From Hyphomicrobiales bacterium (GTDB taxonomy: Bacteria; Pseudomonadota; Alphaproteobacteria; Rhizobiales; OSC116), in contig NVUH01000012.1 of the NCBI GenBank assembly GCA_002401855.1, positions 1 to 64,000 of the forward strand: DNA of 64,000 bases, read 5' to 3'. The translations under genes and the position numbers were made by a program. Below, one piece after another: positions 34,025 to 42,880 of the stretch (position 1 is the stretch's first letter; every line of letters begins with the position of its first letter). The notes beneath the pieces were generated by a model. That model searched no databases, was not told the origin of the DNA, and saw only the letters and a program-made list of their open reading frames with translations.

Positions 34025-34864
34025 ATGCATGAAAGTGAACGTTACCTTTTAATACTCAGTGTATTGCGCGAAAAACCTGTTGCCACGGTGAAGGAATTGG
34101 TGGCGCTGACTAAGTCGTCTGAGGCGACTATACGGCGTGATATTAGTGTTTTACATCAGCGCACTAAGCTGAGAAAAATACGTGGTGGGGTGGAGGCTTT
34201 GCACCCGCCTACTATGGGATTATCGGGGCGGCCATTTACTTATAATAGCAATTTTAATATTGAGAAAAAGCGAGCGATTGCTGAGGCGGCTGTGGCTTTG
34301 TGTGAGGATAATGAGGCTATTATTATTAATGGCGGGACGACGACGTTTCAGATGGTGCATTTTTTGGCCAATCGGCGCATGCAGGTTTTTACCAATAGTT
34401 TGCCGATTGCAGACCATTTGCTGAATAATAGTAAGAATATGGTGGTGGTGCCTGGGGGGACTATTTACCGTGAGCAGAATATTATTTTAAGCCCGTTTGA
34501 GAATGATGGCTCGAAGCATTTTTCGGCGCGGAAAATGTTTATGGGCGCGCAAGGGGTGAGCACATTGGGCATTATGGAGGTTGACCCGTTGGTGATTCAG
34601 GCTGAAGAGAAGCTTATTAACCAAGCGGATGATTTGATTGTTTTGGTGGATTCCGATAAATTTGCGCGGCGCTCTAGTTTGGTTTTATGCCCATTGACTC
34701 GGGCTGCGACGATTATTACTGATGACGGAATTAAGGATGAAACTCGGGATATGATTGAACAATCTGGGGTGAATTTGATTGTGGTTTCGCCGCATAGTGT
34801 AGACACCGATAAGAGTGCAGACACCGATAAGAGTGTGGATGGCGAGAAAAGCGATGAAGCTTAG
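34025..34864 (+). CDS. rhaR: DeoR-family transcriptional regulator of the rhamnose locus
   Basis: A 279-residue regulator. The N-terminal winged helix (HESERYLLILSVLREKPVA, ELVALTKSSEATIRRDISVL) is followed by a sugar-phosphate-isomerase-like effector domain (NGGTTTFQM, VFTNSLPIADHLL, VVPGGTIYRE, VDSDKFARRS). DeoR proteins usually repress and respond to phosphosugars; by analogy with rhizobial RhaR it would sense a rhamnose intermediate. ATG 34025 is chosen (AGGG 8 nt upstream; the N-terminus then aligns); ATG 34001 has no ribosome site. The C-terminus ends in three copies of a six-residue acidic repeat. It overlaps the reductase gene by 11 nt. The symbol is by context. Confidence 0.8.
   Translation: MHESERYLLILSVLREKPVATVKELVALTKSSEATIRRDISVLHQRTKLRKIRGGVEALHPPTMGLSGRPFTYNSNFNIEKKRAIAEAAVALCEDNEAIIINGGTTTFQMVHFLANRRMQVFTNSLPIADHLLNNSKNMVVVPGGTIYREQNIILSPFENDGSKHFSARKMFMGAQGVSTLGIMEVDPLVIQAEEKLINQADDLIVLVDSDKFARRSSLVLCPLTRAATIITDDGIKDETRDMIEQSGVNLIVVSPHSVDTDKSADTDKSVDGEKSDEA
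34801..34836 (+). repeat. Tandem 18-bp repeat at the 3' end of the DeoR gene
   Basis: AGACACCGATAAGAGTG plus one base occurs twice in a row (34801-34818, 34819-34836), followed by a degenerate third copy. It encodes DTDKSV/A-like hexapeptides in frame, extending the regulator with an acidic tail just before the next gene's start. Confidence 0.85.
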
Positions 34865-35693
34865 CATGATCGATTTCTCGGACGGGCAGAAAATACCGCA
34901 ACTGGGCTTTGGCGTGGCGGGCATATTGCCTGAGAATACGCAGGCTATGGTTGAGGCGGCGCTTGATGCGGGTTATGGGATGATTGACAATGCTTCGATT
35001 TATAAAAATGAGGTTGAGGTTGGGCGGGCGCTTGAGTTGAGCGGTGTTGCGGCGGGTGATGTGTTTATTACGAGCAAAGTTTGGCCGTTGAATTATGGTT
35101 ATGACAATGTGATTAAAGCTTGCCGTAAAAGCCTTGGTGATTTGCAGCGTACCCAGTTTGATTTATACCTGTTGCATTGGCCTGTGCCTGCGCTGGGGCT
35201 TTATGTTGAGAGTTGGAAGGCGTTGATTGAATTGCAAAAGCAGGGCTTGGTGAAATCTATTGGGGTTTCTAATTTTTACCCTGAGCAGTTGCAGAAGTTG
35301 ATTGATGAGACTGGGGTTACGCCGGTGATTAATCAGATTGAATTGCACCCTTATTACCAAAGACGGGTTGAGAAAAAATTTCATGATGAACATAATATTG
35401 TGACGCAATGTTGGTCGCCATTGGGGCGGGCGACTTGTTTGCAGGATGATGTTTTGGTGGGGATTGCGGAAAAATATGGTAAAACGGCGGCGCAAATTGT
35501 GCTGAATTGGCAGGTTGGGCAGGGCAATGTTGTTATTCCGCGTAGTCGTAATATTGGACGGATGCAGCAAAATTTTGATGTTTTTGGGTTTGGGCTTGAT
35601 GATGATGATCGGCTGTTGATTGCGGGGCTTGATAAGGGTTTTGAAGGTCGGTTGGGTGAAGATTTTGAGCTTAAAGAATTGCCGAATGACTGA
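34854..35693 (+). CDS. Aldo/keto reductase
   Basis: A 279-residue NAD(P)H-dependent reductase with the full catalytic tetrad: Asp45, Tyr50 (DNASIYKN), Lys75 (TSKVWP) and His108 (LLHWPVP). The pattern fits the 2,5-diketogluconate reductase/xylose reductase branch. It may reduce lactaldehyde from rhamnose cleavage or a sugar released by the glycosidases; both are inference. ATG 34854 lies inside the end of the DeoR gene; a second ATG 12 nt later is possible. It overlaps the kinase gene by 8 nt, so regulator, reductase and kinase are one operon. Confidence 0.88.
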   Translation: MKLSMIDFSDGQKIPQLGFGVAGILPENTQAMVEAALDAGYGMIDNASIYKNEVEVGRALELSGVAAGDVFITSKVWPLNYGYDNVIKACRKSLGDLQRTQFDLYLLHWPVPALGLYVESWKALIELQKQGLVKSIGVSNFYPEQLQKLIDETGVTPVINQIELHPYYQRRVEKKFHDEHNIVTQCWSPLGRATCLQDDVLVGIAEKYGKTAAQIVLNWQVGQGNVVIPRSRNIGRMQQNFDVFGFGLDDDDRLLIAGLDKGFEGRLGEDFELKELPND

Positions 35694-37059
35694 GAAAAAA
35701 ATCAAACATATTGCGGTGATAGATATTGGCAAGACCAATGCGAAATTGGTGTTGTTTGATGCGGCCACGCAGACGCAAATTGACATAAAAAGCTGTAGCA
35801 ATGACGTTGTGACGCAAGCGCCCTACCCTCATTATGACATTGAGCGGCTTTGGGAGTTTATCTTGCTTGGGCTGCATGAATTGCATGTTAGGCATGGGAT
35901 TGATGGGATTAGCATTACGACGCATGGGGCAACTGCTGCTTTGTTGAGTGGTGATGAATTGGCGTTGCCGATAGTTGATTATGAGTTTGATGGGGTTGAG
36001 GATTGCTTTGCGGCTTATGATGAGTTGCGGCCTGAATTTAGTGAAACGTTATCGCCTAAATTGCCGATTGGGTTGAATTTGGCGGCGCAGATATATTGGC
36101 AATCGCAGCGGTTTGAAGATGAATTTTCTGGGGTGACGGACATCTTGATGTATCCGCAATATTGGGCTTGGCGGTTGACTGGCGTGAAAGCTAGTGAGGT
36201 GACTTCGCTGGGGACGCATACTGATTTGTGGGCGCCTGATGCGGGGGATTTTTCTTCGTTGGTTGCCGCGTTGGGGTGGGGTGAGTTGTTTCCACCGATG
36301 CGTAAGGCATTTGATGTTTTGGGTGATTTAAAGCCTGAAATATGTGAAGGGATTGGGTTGGATATTGGCACGCCTGTGATTTGCGGCATTCATGATTCTA
36401 ATGCATCTTTATTGCCTTATTTAGGGGCAGTTGAGCCGCCGTTTAGTGTGATTTCATCTGGGACTTGGACGATACATATGACTGTTGGTGGGTCGACATC
36501 TGGATTGGATGCAGCGCGGGATAGTTTGGCTAATGTTGATGCTTATGGGCGCGCTGTGCCGACGGCGCGGTTTATGGGCGGGCGTGAATATGAGGTGTTG
36601 ATGGGAGATGAGAATCCTGACATTGGTGTGGCGGATTTGGATTTTATTATTGAGCAAGGCGTTTATGTTTTGCCATCATTTGCGGCGGGTGTGGGGGCGT
36701 TTCCTGACTCGGTGGGAAAATGGGTTGGTGATGAGAATGCACTTGATATTAGGCAGCATGGGGCGGCTGTGGCTTTGTATTTGGCGATGATGAGTGCTGA
36801 ATGTTTGACGCTTGCTGAATGTGGTGAGACGTTGATTGTTGAGGGGCCGTTGGCGAAAAATACTTGGTATTTGAGTGTTTTATCGGCATTGACGGGCAAG
36901 CCTGTGCATGGCTCACAGGATGCCACTGGGACATCTATTGGGGCATCGATGTTGTTTGAGACGGAAACAGCGCCGCTTAGGTTAAGTGACGCTGTTGTGC
37001 CTTATGAAAACTCGAAACTGAGTGAATATGCTAGGAAATGGCTTAGCCTAGTTGGTTGA
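35686..37059 (+). CDS. rhaK: FGGY-family carbohydrate kinase, probable rhamnulokinase
   Basis: A 457-residue sugar kinase of the FGGY/ASKHA fold. The first phosphate loop reads AVIDIGKTNAKLVLFD, a variant of the usual D-x-G-T-S, as I recall for rhizobial RhaK-type kinases. CGIHDSNASLLPYLGA and VISSGTWTIHMT mark the second lobe. It would phosphorylate L-rhamnulose to L-rhamnulose 1-phosphate, supplying the aldolase RhaD at 42881. ATG 35686 overlaps the reductase stop. Its 3' end overlaps the convergent Gfo/Idh gene by 17 nt. No other kinase is in the locus, which supports the role. Confidence 0.82.
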   Translation: MTEKKIKHIAVIDIGKTNAKLVLFDAATQTQIDIKSCSNDVVTQAPYPHYDIERLWEFILLGLHELHVRHGIDGISITTHGATAALLSGDELALPIVDYEFDGVEDCFAAYDELRPEFSETLSPKLPIGLNLAAQIYWQSQRFEDEFSGVTDILMYPQYWAWRLTGVKASEVTSLGTHTDLWAPDAGDFSSLVAALGWGELFPPMRKAFDVLGDLKPEICEGIGLDIGTPVICGIHDSNASLLPYLGAVEPPFSVISSGTWTIHMTVGGSTSGLDAARDSLANVDAYGRAVPTARFMGGREYEVLMGDENPDIGVADLDFIIEQGVYVLPSFAAGVGAFPDSVGKWVGDENALDIRQHGAAVALYLAMMSAECLTLAECGETLIVEGPLAKNTWYLSVLSALTGKPVHGSQDATGTSIGASMLFETETAPLRLSDAVVPYENSKLSEYARKWLSLVG

Positions 37060-38338
37060 TGCCATTGTCGGCTAGCATTTTATAGACATCGGTCATTTGG
37101 CCGTTTTTCATGGATTCATTGGCAGCGAGGCCGGTGATGATTGACCATGCGCCATCGACGTGGGTTGAACCGCGTTTATACGGGTCATCGCCGACATTTT
37201 TGGCATCGAAAAGGTAACCAAGCATGATGGGGTCGGCGCCGCCGTGATCGCCTTTGCCCTGCCAGACTTCTATATTTTCTGGGGGCTTGCCTGCTACGTG
37301 TAGAATGGTGGACATATTGTCGATGTCGGTTTTATCTCGCACGCCGCCGAATACGCCGTGGACTTCGATATGTTTGTGGGTTAGCTCGCCTTTTGTGCCG
37401 TAGAATTTTACCTCGACGCCTTCCCATGGGCTGTAGGCGCAGAGAGTGTAATTTAGGGTGACATCGTTGCTGTAGCGGGTTTGAACTTGCATGGTGTCTT
37501 CGATGGTGATGTCGTCATCCCAGACACATTTATCGCGCCAATAACCATCTACATCTTCACTGTCTAGGTAGAGGGAGCGCAGGAGATCATCTTGCTCGAT
37601 GTTGAGTTCGAAATCGCATTTATTGGCTATTTCGCAGGTGTGGCAGCGTTCGCCGTGGTCAGATAGGCCTAAGCGTTCGGCTGTGGCGGGGGTGTAGAAT
37701 TTGAGATCGCCAAAAGCGTTGATGAATTTTGGGGTGGAGCCTATCCACCAATTGAGCAGGTCGAAATGATGGGTGGATTTGTGGACTAAGAGGCCGCCTG
37801 ATTTTTCTTTGTATCTGTGCCAGCGGCGGAAATAATCGGCGCCGTGAACGCGGTCTAGATGCCAGCGGAAATCTACTGCTGTGATGTCGCCTATGACGCC
37901 TGATTCTAGGATTTCTTTGATTTGGGTGCGGGCTGGGGTGTAGCGATAGTTGAAGGTGACGGTGACGGATTTGCCGCTTTTTTGTTGGGCATCTAAGATT
38001 TGTTTGAGTTTGTCTAGGTCTGTCGTCATGGGTTTTTCGGTGATGACGTTACAGCCATTGAGCAGGCTTTTGATGATGTATTCGTGATGTAGGTAATCGG
38101 GCACTGTGACCACGACGTTATCGGGCTTTTGCTCGGCGAGCATGGTTTCGAACTGGTCGGCGGCATAGGTGGCAATGCCGTTGCCTTGCTGGTCTTTGAT
38201 TTGGCTGGCGGAGAGTGCTAGGCGTTTTTCATTGCTGTCGCACAGGGCAACGAGTTCGTTTTCTTCGGCATAGGTTTCGGTCACGGTTTTGCGGTACATG
38301 CTGTGCCGCGCGCCCGTGCCTACAATTGCATATTTCAT
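37043..38338 (-). CDS. Gfo/Idh/MocA-family oxidoreductase with a cysteine cluster
   Basis: A 431-residue NAD(P)-dependent sugar oxidoreductase. The Rossmann domain starts AIVGTGARHSMYRKTVTE, with EKPM (TEKPMTTD) as the conserved active-site Lys motif near residue 97. The C-terminal half contains GERCHTCEIANKCDF (Cys-x2-Cys-x6-Cys), which could bind a metal and is not common to all members. It is the last gene of the CUT1 transporter operon; its start shares a base with the ATPase stop (TAATG). It may oxidise or epimerise a sugar from the imported oligosaccharide; the substrate is unknown. Confidence 0.85.
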   Translation of the reverse strand: MKYAIVGTGARHSMYRKTVTETYAEENELVALCDSNEKRLALSASQIKDQQGNGIATYAADQFETMLAEQKPDNVVVTVPDYLHHEYIIKSLLNGCNVITEKPMTTDLDKLKQILDAQQKSGKSVTVTFNYRYTPARTQIKEILESGVIGDITAVDFRWHLDRVHGADYFRRWHRYKEKSGGLLVHKSTHHFDLLNWWIGSTPKFINAFGDLKFYTPATAERLGLSDHGERCHTCEIANKCDFELNIEQDDLLRSLYLDSEDVDGYWRDKCVWDDDITIEDTMQVQTRYSNDVTLNYTLCAYSPWEGVEVKFYGTKGELTHKHIEVHGVFGGVRDKTDIDNMSTILHVAGKPPENIEVWQGKGDHGGADPIMLGYLFDAKNVGDDPYKRGSTHVDGAWSIITGLAANESMKNGQMTDVYKMLADNGINQLG

Positions 38339-39426
38339 TATTTTTTCTCGTCATAGAGGGGAATTCGGAGGTCATCTTCGCCGAAATAATGGGCGTTTTT
38401 GGCGGTGAGTGATAATGTTAGTTGTTCGCCAGTTTTATATTGTGTTTGGCTTGAGGCTTGCACTAAGACTATATGGCCTGATGGCAAGGTTATGTAGAGG
38501 AATAATTCGCTGCCTAGATATTCGATTAGGGTGATTTCACCTGTGCTGGTGGCATCACCCTCGGCGCTGCCGCTTTTGACAATGGTGAATTGCTCGGGGC
38601 GGATGCCGAAATGGATAGCGCCTGATTTGGGGGCTGTGGCGGGTAAAGAAATTTGGCCAAAATCTGGTAGGTCTAGGCCTTTATTGTTGACTTTTCCTTC
38701 TATCATATTCATTTTTGGTGAGCCGATGAAGGTGGCTACGAATTTATTTTGCGGGTAGTTGTAGAGGTTAAACGGGGTGCCGACTTGTTCCACCCTGCCC
38801 GCTTGTAAAACCACTATTCTTGTGGCTAATGTCATGGCTTCGATTTGGTCATGGGTGACGTAAATCATGGTGGTGCCGAGGCGCTGGTATAGGCCAGCTA
38901 GTTCAACGCGCATTTGCACGCGCAATTCGGCATCTAGGTTAGATAATGGTTCATCGAATAGGAATAATTCTGGCTCACGGACGATGGAGCGGCCGATGGC
39001 GACGCGTTGTTTTTGGCCGCCTGAGAGTTGGCGGGGTTTGCGCTCTAGGAGTTCTTCAATCTGCAATATTTTGGCGGCTTCGGCGACGCGTTTGGCGATT
39101 TCGGCTTTGGGCATTTTTAGATTACCAAGGCCGAAGGCTAGGTTTTTGCGTACCGTCATGTGGGGGTATAGGGCGTAGGATTGGAAAACCATTGAGAGGT
39201 TTCTTTGGGCGGCGGGGACATCGTTGACGATGCGGTCGCCGATTGAGATGGTACCATCGGTGATTTCTTCTAGGCCTGCAATCATTCGCAGCAGGGTTGA
39301 TTTTCCGCAGCCTGAGGGGCCGACTAGGACTAGGAATTCGCCATCATGCACCTCTAAATCGATGCCGTGGATGATTTCTAGATCACCATATGATTTTACC
39401 ACTTTATTTAAATTTACACCTGACAT
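38338..39426 (-). CDS. CUT1 sugar ABC transporter ATPase (UgpC/MsmK/MalK type)
   Basis: A 362-residue ATPase. Motifs: Walker A GPSGCGKST, Q-loop, signature LSGGQKQR, Walker B LFLFDEPLSNLD, H-loop VTHDQIEA. A C-terminal OB-fold (about 240-362, with FGIRPEQF) is the regulatory domain of MalK-type proteins. It energises the two permeases immediately upstream. Proteins of this type can serve several CUT1 transporters. Confidence 0.93.
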   Translation of the reverse strand: MSGVNLNKVVKSYGDLEIIHGIDLEVHDGEFLVLVGPSGCGKSTLLRMIAGLEEITDGTISIGDRIVNDVPAAQRNLSMVFQSYALYPHMTVRKNLAFGLGNLKMPKAEIAKRVAEAAKILQIEELLERKPRQLSGGQKQRVAIGRSIVREPELFLFDEPLSNLDAELRVQMRVELAGLYQRLGTTMIYVTHDQIEAMTLATRIVVLQAGRVEQVGTPFNLYNYPQNKFVATFIGSPKMNMIEGKVNNKGLDLPDFGQISLPATAPKSGAIHFGIRPEQFTIVKSGSAEGDATSTGEITLIEYLGSELFLYITLPSGHIVLVQASSQTQYKTGEQLTLSLTAKNAHYFGEDDLRIPLYDEKK

Positions 39427-39436
39427 GGCAAACCCT

Positions 39437-40330
39437 TTATTTTAGACCAGATGTGGCAATGCCACGGATGATGAATTTTTGGAAGAAGATGAAGAAGATA
39501 AAAATTGGCACGATCGACAATATCGACATGGCGAATAATTGACCGAACATTGATACACTATCTTGAGAAATGAAATTACGCAAGGCTAACGGCACCGTGT
39601 AATCTCGAATGTCGTTTAAATAGATGAGTGGGCCTAAGAAATCTTCCCATGTCCAGATGAAGGTGAAGATGGCGGTTGTGGCCAAGGCTGGTAGGGATAG
39701 AGGCAGGATAACTGCCCAGTATATTTTGAAGGGGGAGCAGCCGTCTATCATGGCTGCCTCGTCTAAATCTCTCGGTAGTTGGCGGAAGAATTGCACCATT
39801 AAGAAGATGAAGAAGGCATCGCCTGCTAGGAAGCGTGGGACGATGAGAGGTAAGAAAGTGTTGACCCAGCCGATTTTTAGGAAGAGTAGATATTGCGGGA
39901 TTAGCACCACGTGATAGGGGATCATTAGGGTCATCATCATTAGGGCGAAGAAGATATTTTTGCCTTTGAATTCGAGCCGCGCAAAAGCGTAGGCGGCGAA
40001 TGAGCAGGACAAGGTGTTGCCGATGACAGCCAGCACGGTGACGATGATGGAGTTTTTGTAGAAAACTGTAAAGCTTAGGAATAAGCCTTCCCAGCCATCT
40101 GGGTAGTTTTGCCAGATGAATTCTGACGGCCATAGGGAAATATTGCCGAAGATTTCATTGTCAGGTTTGACTGATGAAACAATCATCCAGATTAGTGGAT
40201 AGACCATGACCAGTGAACAGATGGCTAGAAATAAATGTTTGGTGATGGTGGCGCGGCGTTTGCGTTTGTCGCGAATGATGCGGTAACTGCGGGCAATGTC
40301 GCTGGCCTCTTGGATTGATAAATCAGTCAT
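39437..40330 (-). CDS. CUT1 sugar ABC transporter permease (MalG type)
   Basis: A 297-residue inner-membrane protein with six helices. The coupling motif is LPRDLDEAAMIDGCSPFKIYWAVILP-like (EAAMIDG), and the N-terminal ICSLVMVYPLIWMIVSSVKP segment is typical of MalG-type subunits. It partners the MalF-type gene two bases upstream and the ATPase downstream. Confidence 0.92.
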   Translation of the reverse strand: MTDLSIQEASDIARSYRIIRDKRKRRATITKHLFLAICSLVMVYPLIWMIVSSVKPDNEIFGNISLWPSEFIWQNYPDGWEGLFLSFTVFYKNSIIVTVLAVIGNTLSCSFAAYAFARLEFKGKNIFFALMMMTLMIPYHVVLIPQYLLFLKIGWVNTFLPLIVPRFLAGDAFFIFLMVQFFRQLPRDLDEAAMIDGCSPFKIYWAVILPLSLPALATTAIFTFIWTWEDFLGPLIYLNDIRDYTVPLALRNFISQDSVSMFGQLFAMSILSIVPIFIFFIFFQKFIIRGIATSGLK

Positions 40331-40332
40331 AT

Positions 40333-41226
40333 CTAATCCCTCTCATTTTCGTAATGCACCCAATAACGCGAGGAGAAGAATGCGACGCCAGTGAATATGG
40401 CGATGATTAACATTAGGATCCACGCCAATGATGAGGCGTAACCCATACGGTAGAAGGCGAAGGCTTCATTATATAAATAGACGGTGATGAAATTTAGGCT
40501 ATCGAGCGGGGCGCCTGCGCCGCCTGATATGATGAAGGCGCTGGAGAATGTTTTGAAGGCATCGATCATTTGCAGCACTAGATTGAAGAATATGACGGGG
40601 GCTAGCAGCGGTAGAGTGATGGCGTAGAATTGCTTCCATTTTGAGGCGGCATCGATTTCGGCGGCTTCATAAAGCTCGCGCGGGATGGCGCGCAGGCCTG
40701 CGATGAAGATGAGCATGGGCGAGCCGAACTGCCACATGCCTAGCATGACTAGGGTGTAGAGGGAATAATTTGGGTCGTTGAGCCAATATGGGCCTTCGAT
40801 GCCGATTTTGGCAAGTAGGGTATTTATGACGCCGTTATATTCGAATAGTTGCTTCCATAGGATGGCGACGGCGATGGAGCCGCCTAGAATGGATGGTAGG
40901 TAAAAAAGCGCGCGGTAGAAGCCGATGGCGCGCATGCCTTTATTGAGTAGCATAGCGACTGCTAGTGCGAAGATTAGCTTACCAGGCACGGACATGAATA
41001 CGTAGGAGAATGTGACCTCTAGGGATTTCCAGAACCGATCATCATAGAGGAACATGAATTCGTAATTTTCTAGGCCGATCCATTTGGGTGGCTTGAAAAT
41101 GTTGTATTTAGTGAAGGAAAGGTAGAGCGAGTATAAGATTGGCCCCAAAGCCAAGCAAAAGAAGCCGATAAACCATGGGATGAGGAAAAAATATCCCGGG
41201 CCATTTTTTGCGAAGAATTTTTTCAT
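40333..41226 (-). CDS. CUT1 sugar ABC transporter permease (MalF type)
   Basis: A 297-residue inner-membrane protein with six helices. The first helix region is GYFFLIPWFIGFFCLALGPI and the coupling motif is RELYEAAEIDAASKWKQFYAITLP in outline (EAAEIDA). It lacks the large second periplasmic loop of E. coli MalF, as usual for this class. A strong stem-loop separates it from the binding-protein gene. Confidence 0.92.
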   Translation of the reverse strand: MKKFFAKNGPGYFFLIPWFIGFFCLALGPILYSLYLSFTKYNIFKPPKWIGLENYEFMFLYDDRFWKSLEVTFSYVFMSVPGKLIFALAVAMLLNKGMRAIGFYRALFYLPSILGGSIAVAILWKQLFEYNGVINTLLAKIGIEGPYWLNDPNYSLYTLVMLGMWQFGSPMLIFIAGLRAIPRELYEAAEIDAASKWKQFYAITLPLLAPVIFFNLVLQMIDAFKTFSSAFIISGGAGAPLDSLNFITVYLYNEAFAFYRMGYASSLAWILMLIIAIFTGVAFFSSRYWVHYENERD

Positions 41227-41250
41227 GAGAGGGGCCTGCTGTGTTAAAAA

Positions 41251-41286
41251 GCCCCACCAAATGGAAGATTAAATATTTGGTGGGGC
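41251..41286 (-). terminator. Terminator-like stem-loop after the CUT1 binding-protein gene
   Basis: GCCCCACCAAAT (41251-41262) pairs perfectly with ATTTGGTGGGGC (41275-41286), a 12 bp stem with 12 nt loop. On the minus strand it is followed directly by TTTTT (41250-41246), so it looks like an intrinsic terminator. Because the permease genes follow with no obvious new promoter, partial termination is likely. Confidence 0.75.
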
Positions 41287-41316
41287 GGTGTGATTCAGTT
41301 TAGCCTAAGCTATGGA

Positions 41317-42615
41317 TTAACCAGCGCGACGGCGGATAAAGCCAGCTTGGCGGATGAAGTTAGCAGCAGCTTCTGGAATGCTATCTTGACCGAGCAAAAT
41401 GCCCGTTGCGATGCGTTCAAAAGTTTGCTCAATTTCATTGGAACCTGATGGTGGTGGTGGTGGCAATGTTGCTGTTTTGCCTTGGATGCCACTGAAGAAT
41501 GCAACGGATGCAGCTTCGGCTTCTGACAAGTTTGGCGCAAGCGCTGCACGTACATCTGGATTGGCGGGAATGCCGCGTTCTAGACCCAAAATAGCGGTCA
41601 TATCTGTGTCATTAACAAATGCTGACATATATGTTGTGGCGGCAACGCCATCAACAGTGTCACGTGTTAAGCAGATGAATTGGCTAGGTTGAACGATTGA
41701 ACCCGGTGTCATGGCTGGTGTGTTTGGATACATGGCTGTGCCCAATTTATCTTGAACCAAGCCTTGCGCTCCAACCAATTGGTTAGACCAAGCATATGAT
41801 GTGGCGGTTTGACCTGTGACCACGCCCCATTCAGCCATTGGCGGCTTGATAAGGCCAGCAGAGGCTTTGCCCGGAGGTGTTGCACCAGCTTCGCGAATGG
41901 CTGTCCACATTGACCAATATTCTTCGACCAATTCTGGTGTGACTTGATAGTCGCCAGTGTCAGGGTTGAACATGACAACGCCTTTTTGGCCAACAAAATC
42001 GGAGAAATTTTGATAGTTAGCTGTGTTGTCATCAGTACCATAAACGCCATCACCAGCGGTTTTGGAGATTTCTACACCAATGGTTTTTACGTCATCATAT
42101 GTCCAACCGAATGGGTCGAACGTGATGCCAGCTTCATCATAGAGGCGGGTGTTATATAGTGCCATATGTGAGTTGGCGCCAATTGAAACGGCATATAATT
42201 TGCCGTTCACTGTGCCAGCAGCTAGGGCTGATTTATCGATGTTAGATATGTCTAGTGATTTGCCAACAAATTCATCTAACGGTTTTAGAGCGCCGTTATC
42301 GACATATTCGAACAACACACCATAACCTTGTTGGATGACATCTGGCATATTGCCGCCAGCCACTTGAGTGGTGAGTTTGGCAAAATAATCAGGGAAACTT
42401 AAAGTTTCGCCAATCACTTCGATATCAGCATGTTTTTTGTTGAACACTTCGATCACACCAAATGTACGCTTATCACGTGATGGATTGCCCCACCAGAAAT
42501 GGCGAATTGTGCTATCGGCAGCAAAAGCTTGTGTGCCCATGGTTGAGACGGCAGCAACAGCACCAGTGGTGGCTGCGGCGGCCTTCATAAATTTTCTACG
42601 GTCAATTTTAGTCAT
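41317..42615 (-). CDS. CUT1 sugar ABC transporter substrate-binding protein with Tat signal
   Basis: A 432-residue family-1 solute-binding protein. The N-terminus MTKIDRRKFMKAAAATTG has the twin-arginine motif RRKFMK, so it is probably exported folded by Tat; cleavage is expected after AFA near residue 32. The body has typical elements (RHFWWGNPSRDKRTFGVIE, VTGQTATSYAWSNQL). It should bind the oligosaccharide later cut by GH78/GH43. A GGGAGGAAT site precedes ATG. It diverges from rhaD across an operator-rich region, and shows balanced G/C use (16 G, 15 C in 41761-41820), unlike neighbours. Confidence 0.92.
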   Translation of the reverse strand: MTKIDRRKFMKAAAATTGAVAAVSTMGTQAFAADSTIRHFWWGNPSRDKRTFGVIEVFNKKHADIEVIGETLSFPDYFAKLTTQVAGGNMPDVIQQGYGVLFEYVDNGALKPLDEFVGKSLDISNIDKSALAAGTVNGKLYAVSIGANSHMALYNTRLYDEAGITFDPFGWTYDDVKTIGVEISKTAGDGVYGTDDNTANYQNFSDFVGQKGVVMFNPDTGDYQVTPELVEEYWSMWTAIREAGATPPGKASAGLIKPPMAEWGVVTGQTATSYAWSNQLVGAQGLVQDKLGTAMYPNTPAMTPGSIVQPSQFICLTRDTVDGVAATTYMSAFVNDTDMTAILGLERGIPANPDVRAALAPNLSEAEAASVAFFSGIQGKTATLPPPPPSGSNEIEQTFERIATGILLGQDSIPEAAANFIRQAGFIRRRAG

Positions 42616-42880
42616 TATATTCCTCCCAGATTTATTGACTTACGTATTTTACGTTTTTTTTTGTTCTTCTTGGTTATTGGTCTCAAGTATGAACGTTAAT
42701 TGGGCTGAGTCAATCAAAAATCATCATAAATAATCATAGTTGTTGATATTTTCAACTAATTTGATTGAAAATGGTGTTTTATGATTGACAGACACCAACA
42801 AAAATAATTAATTGTAAGATAATTAGTGAAGCCGCTATTTATAAAATCCAAAGCTTTAGACAGCTATAAGGAAGGTTAAT
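42616..42880. promoter_or_regulatory. rha-type operator/promoter region between CUT1 operon and rhaD
   Basis: 265 AT-rich bases holding the shared motifs: GTCAATCAAAAA (42709-42720), AATAATCAT (42729-42737), TTTGATTGAAA (42760-42770) and TTTTATGATTGAC (42777-42789). The last is the exact reverse complement of GTCAATCATAAAA at 54596-54608. The two GATTGA cores near rhaD are 20 nt apart. The arrangement suggests control of both divergent operons by the locus's DeoR regulator. Confidence 0.7.

Noticed and set aside
34801..34836. Possible CRISPR or non-coding repeat array
   Set aside because: Only two full copies without spacers, in frame inside the DeoR gene.
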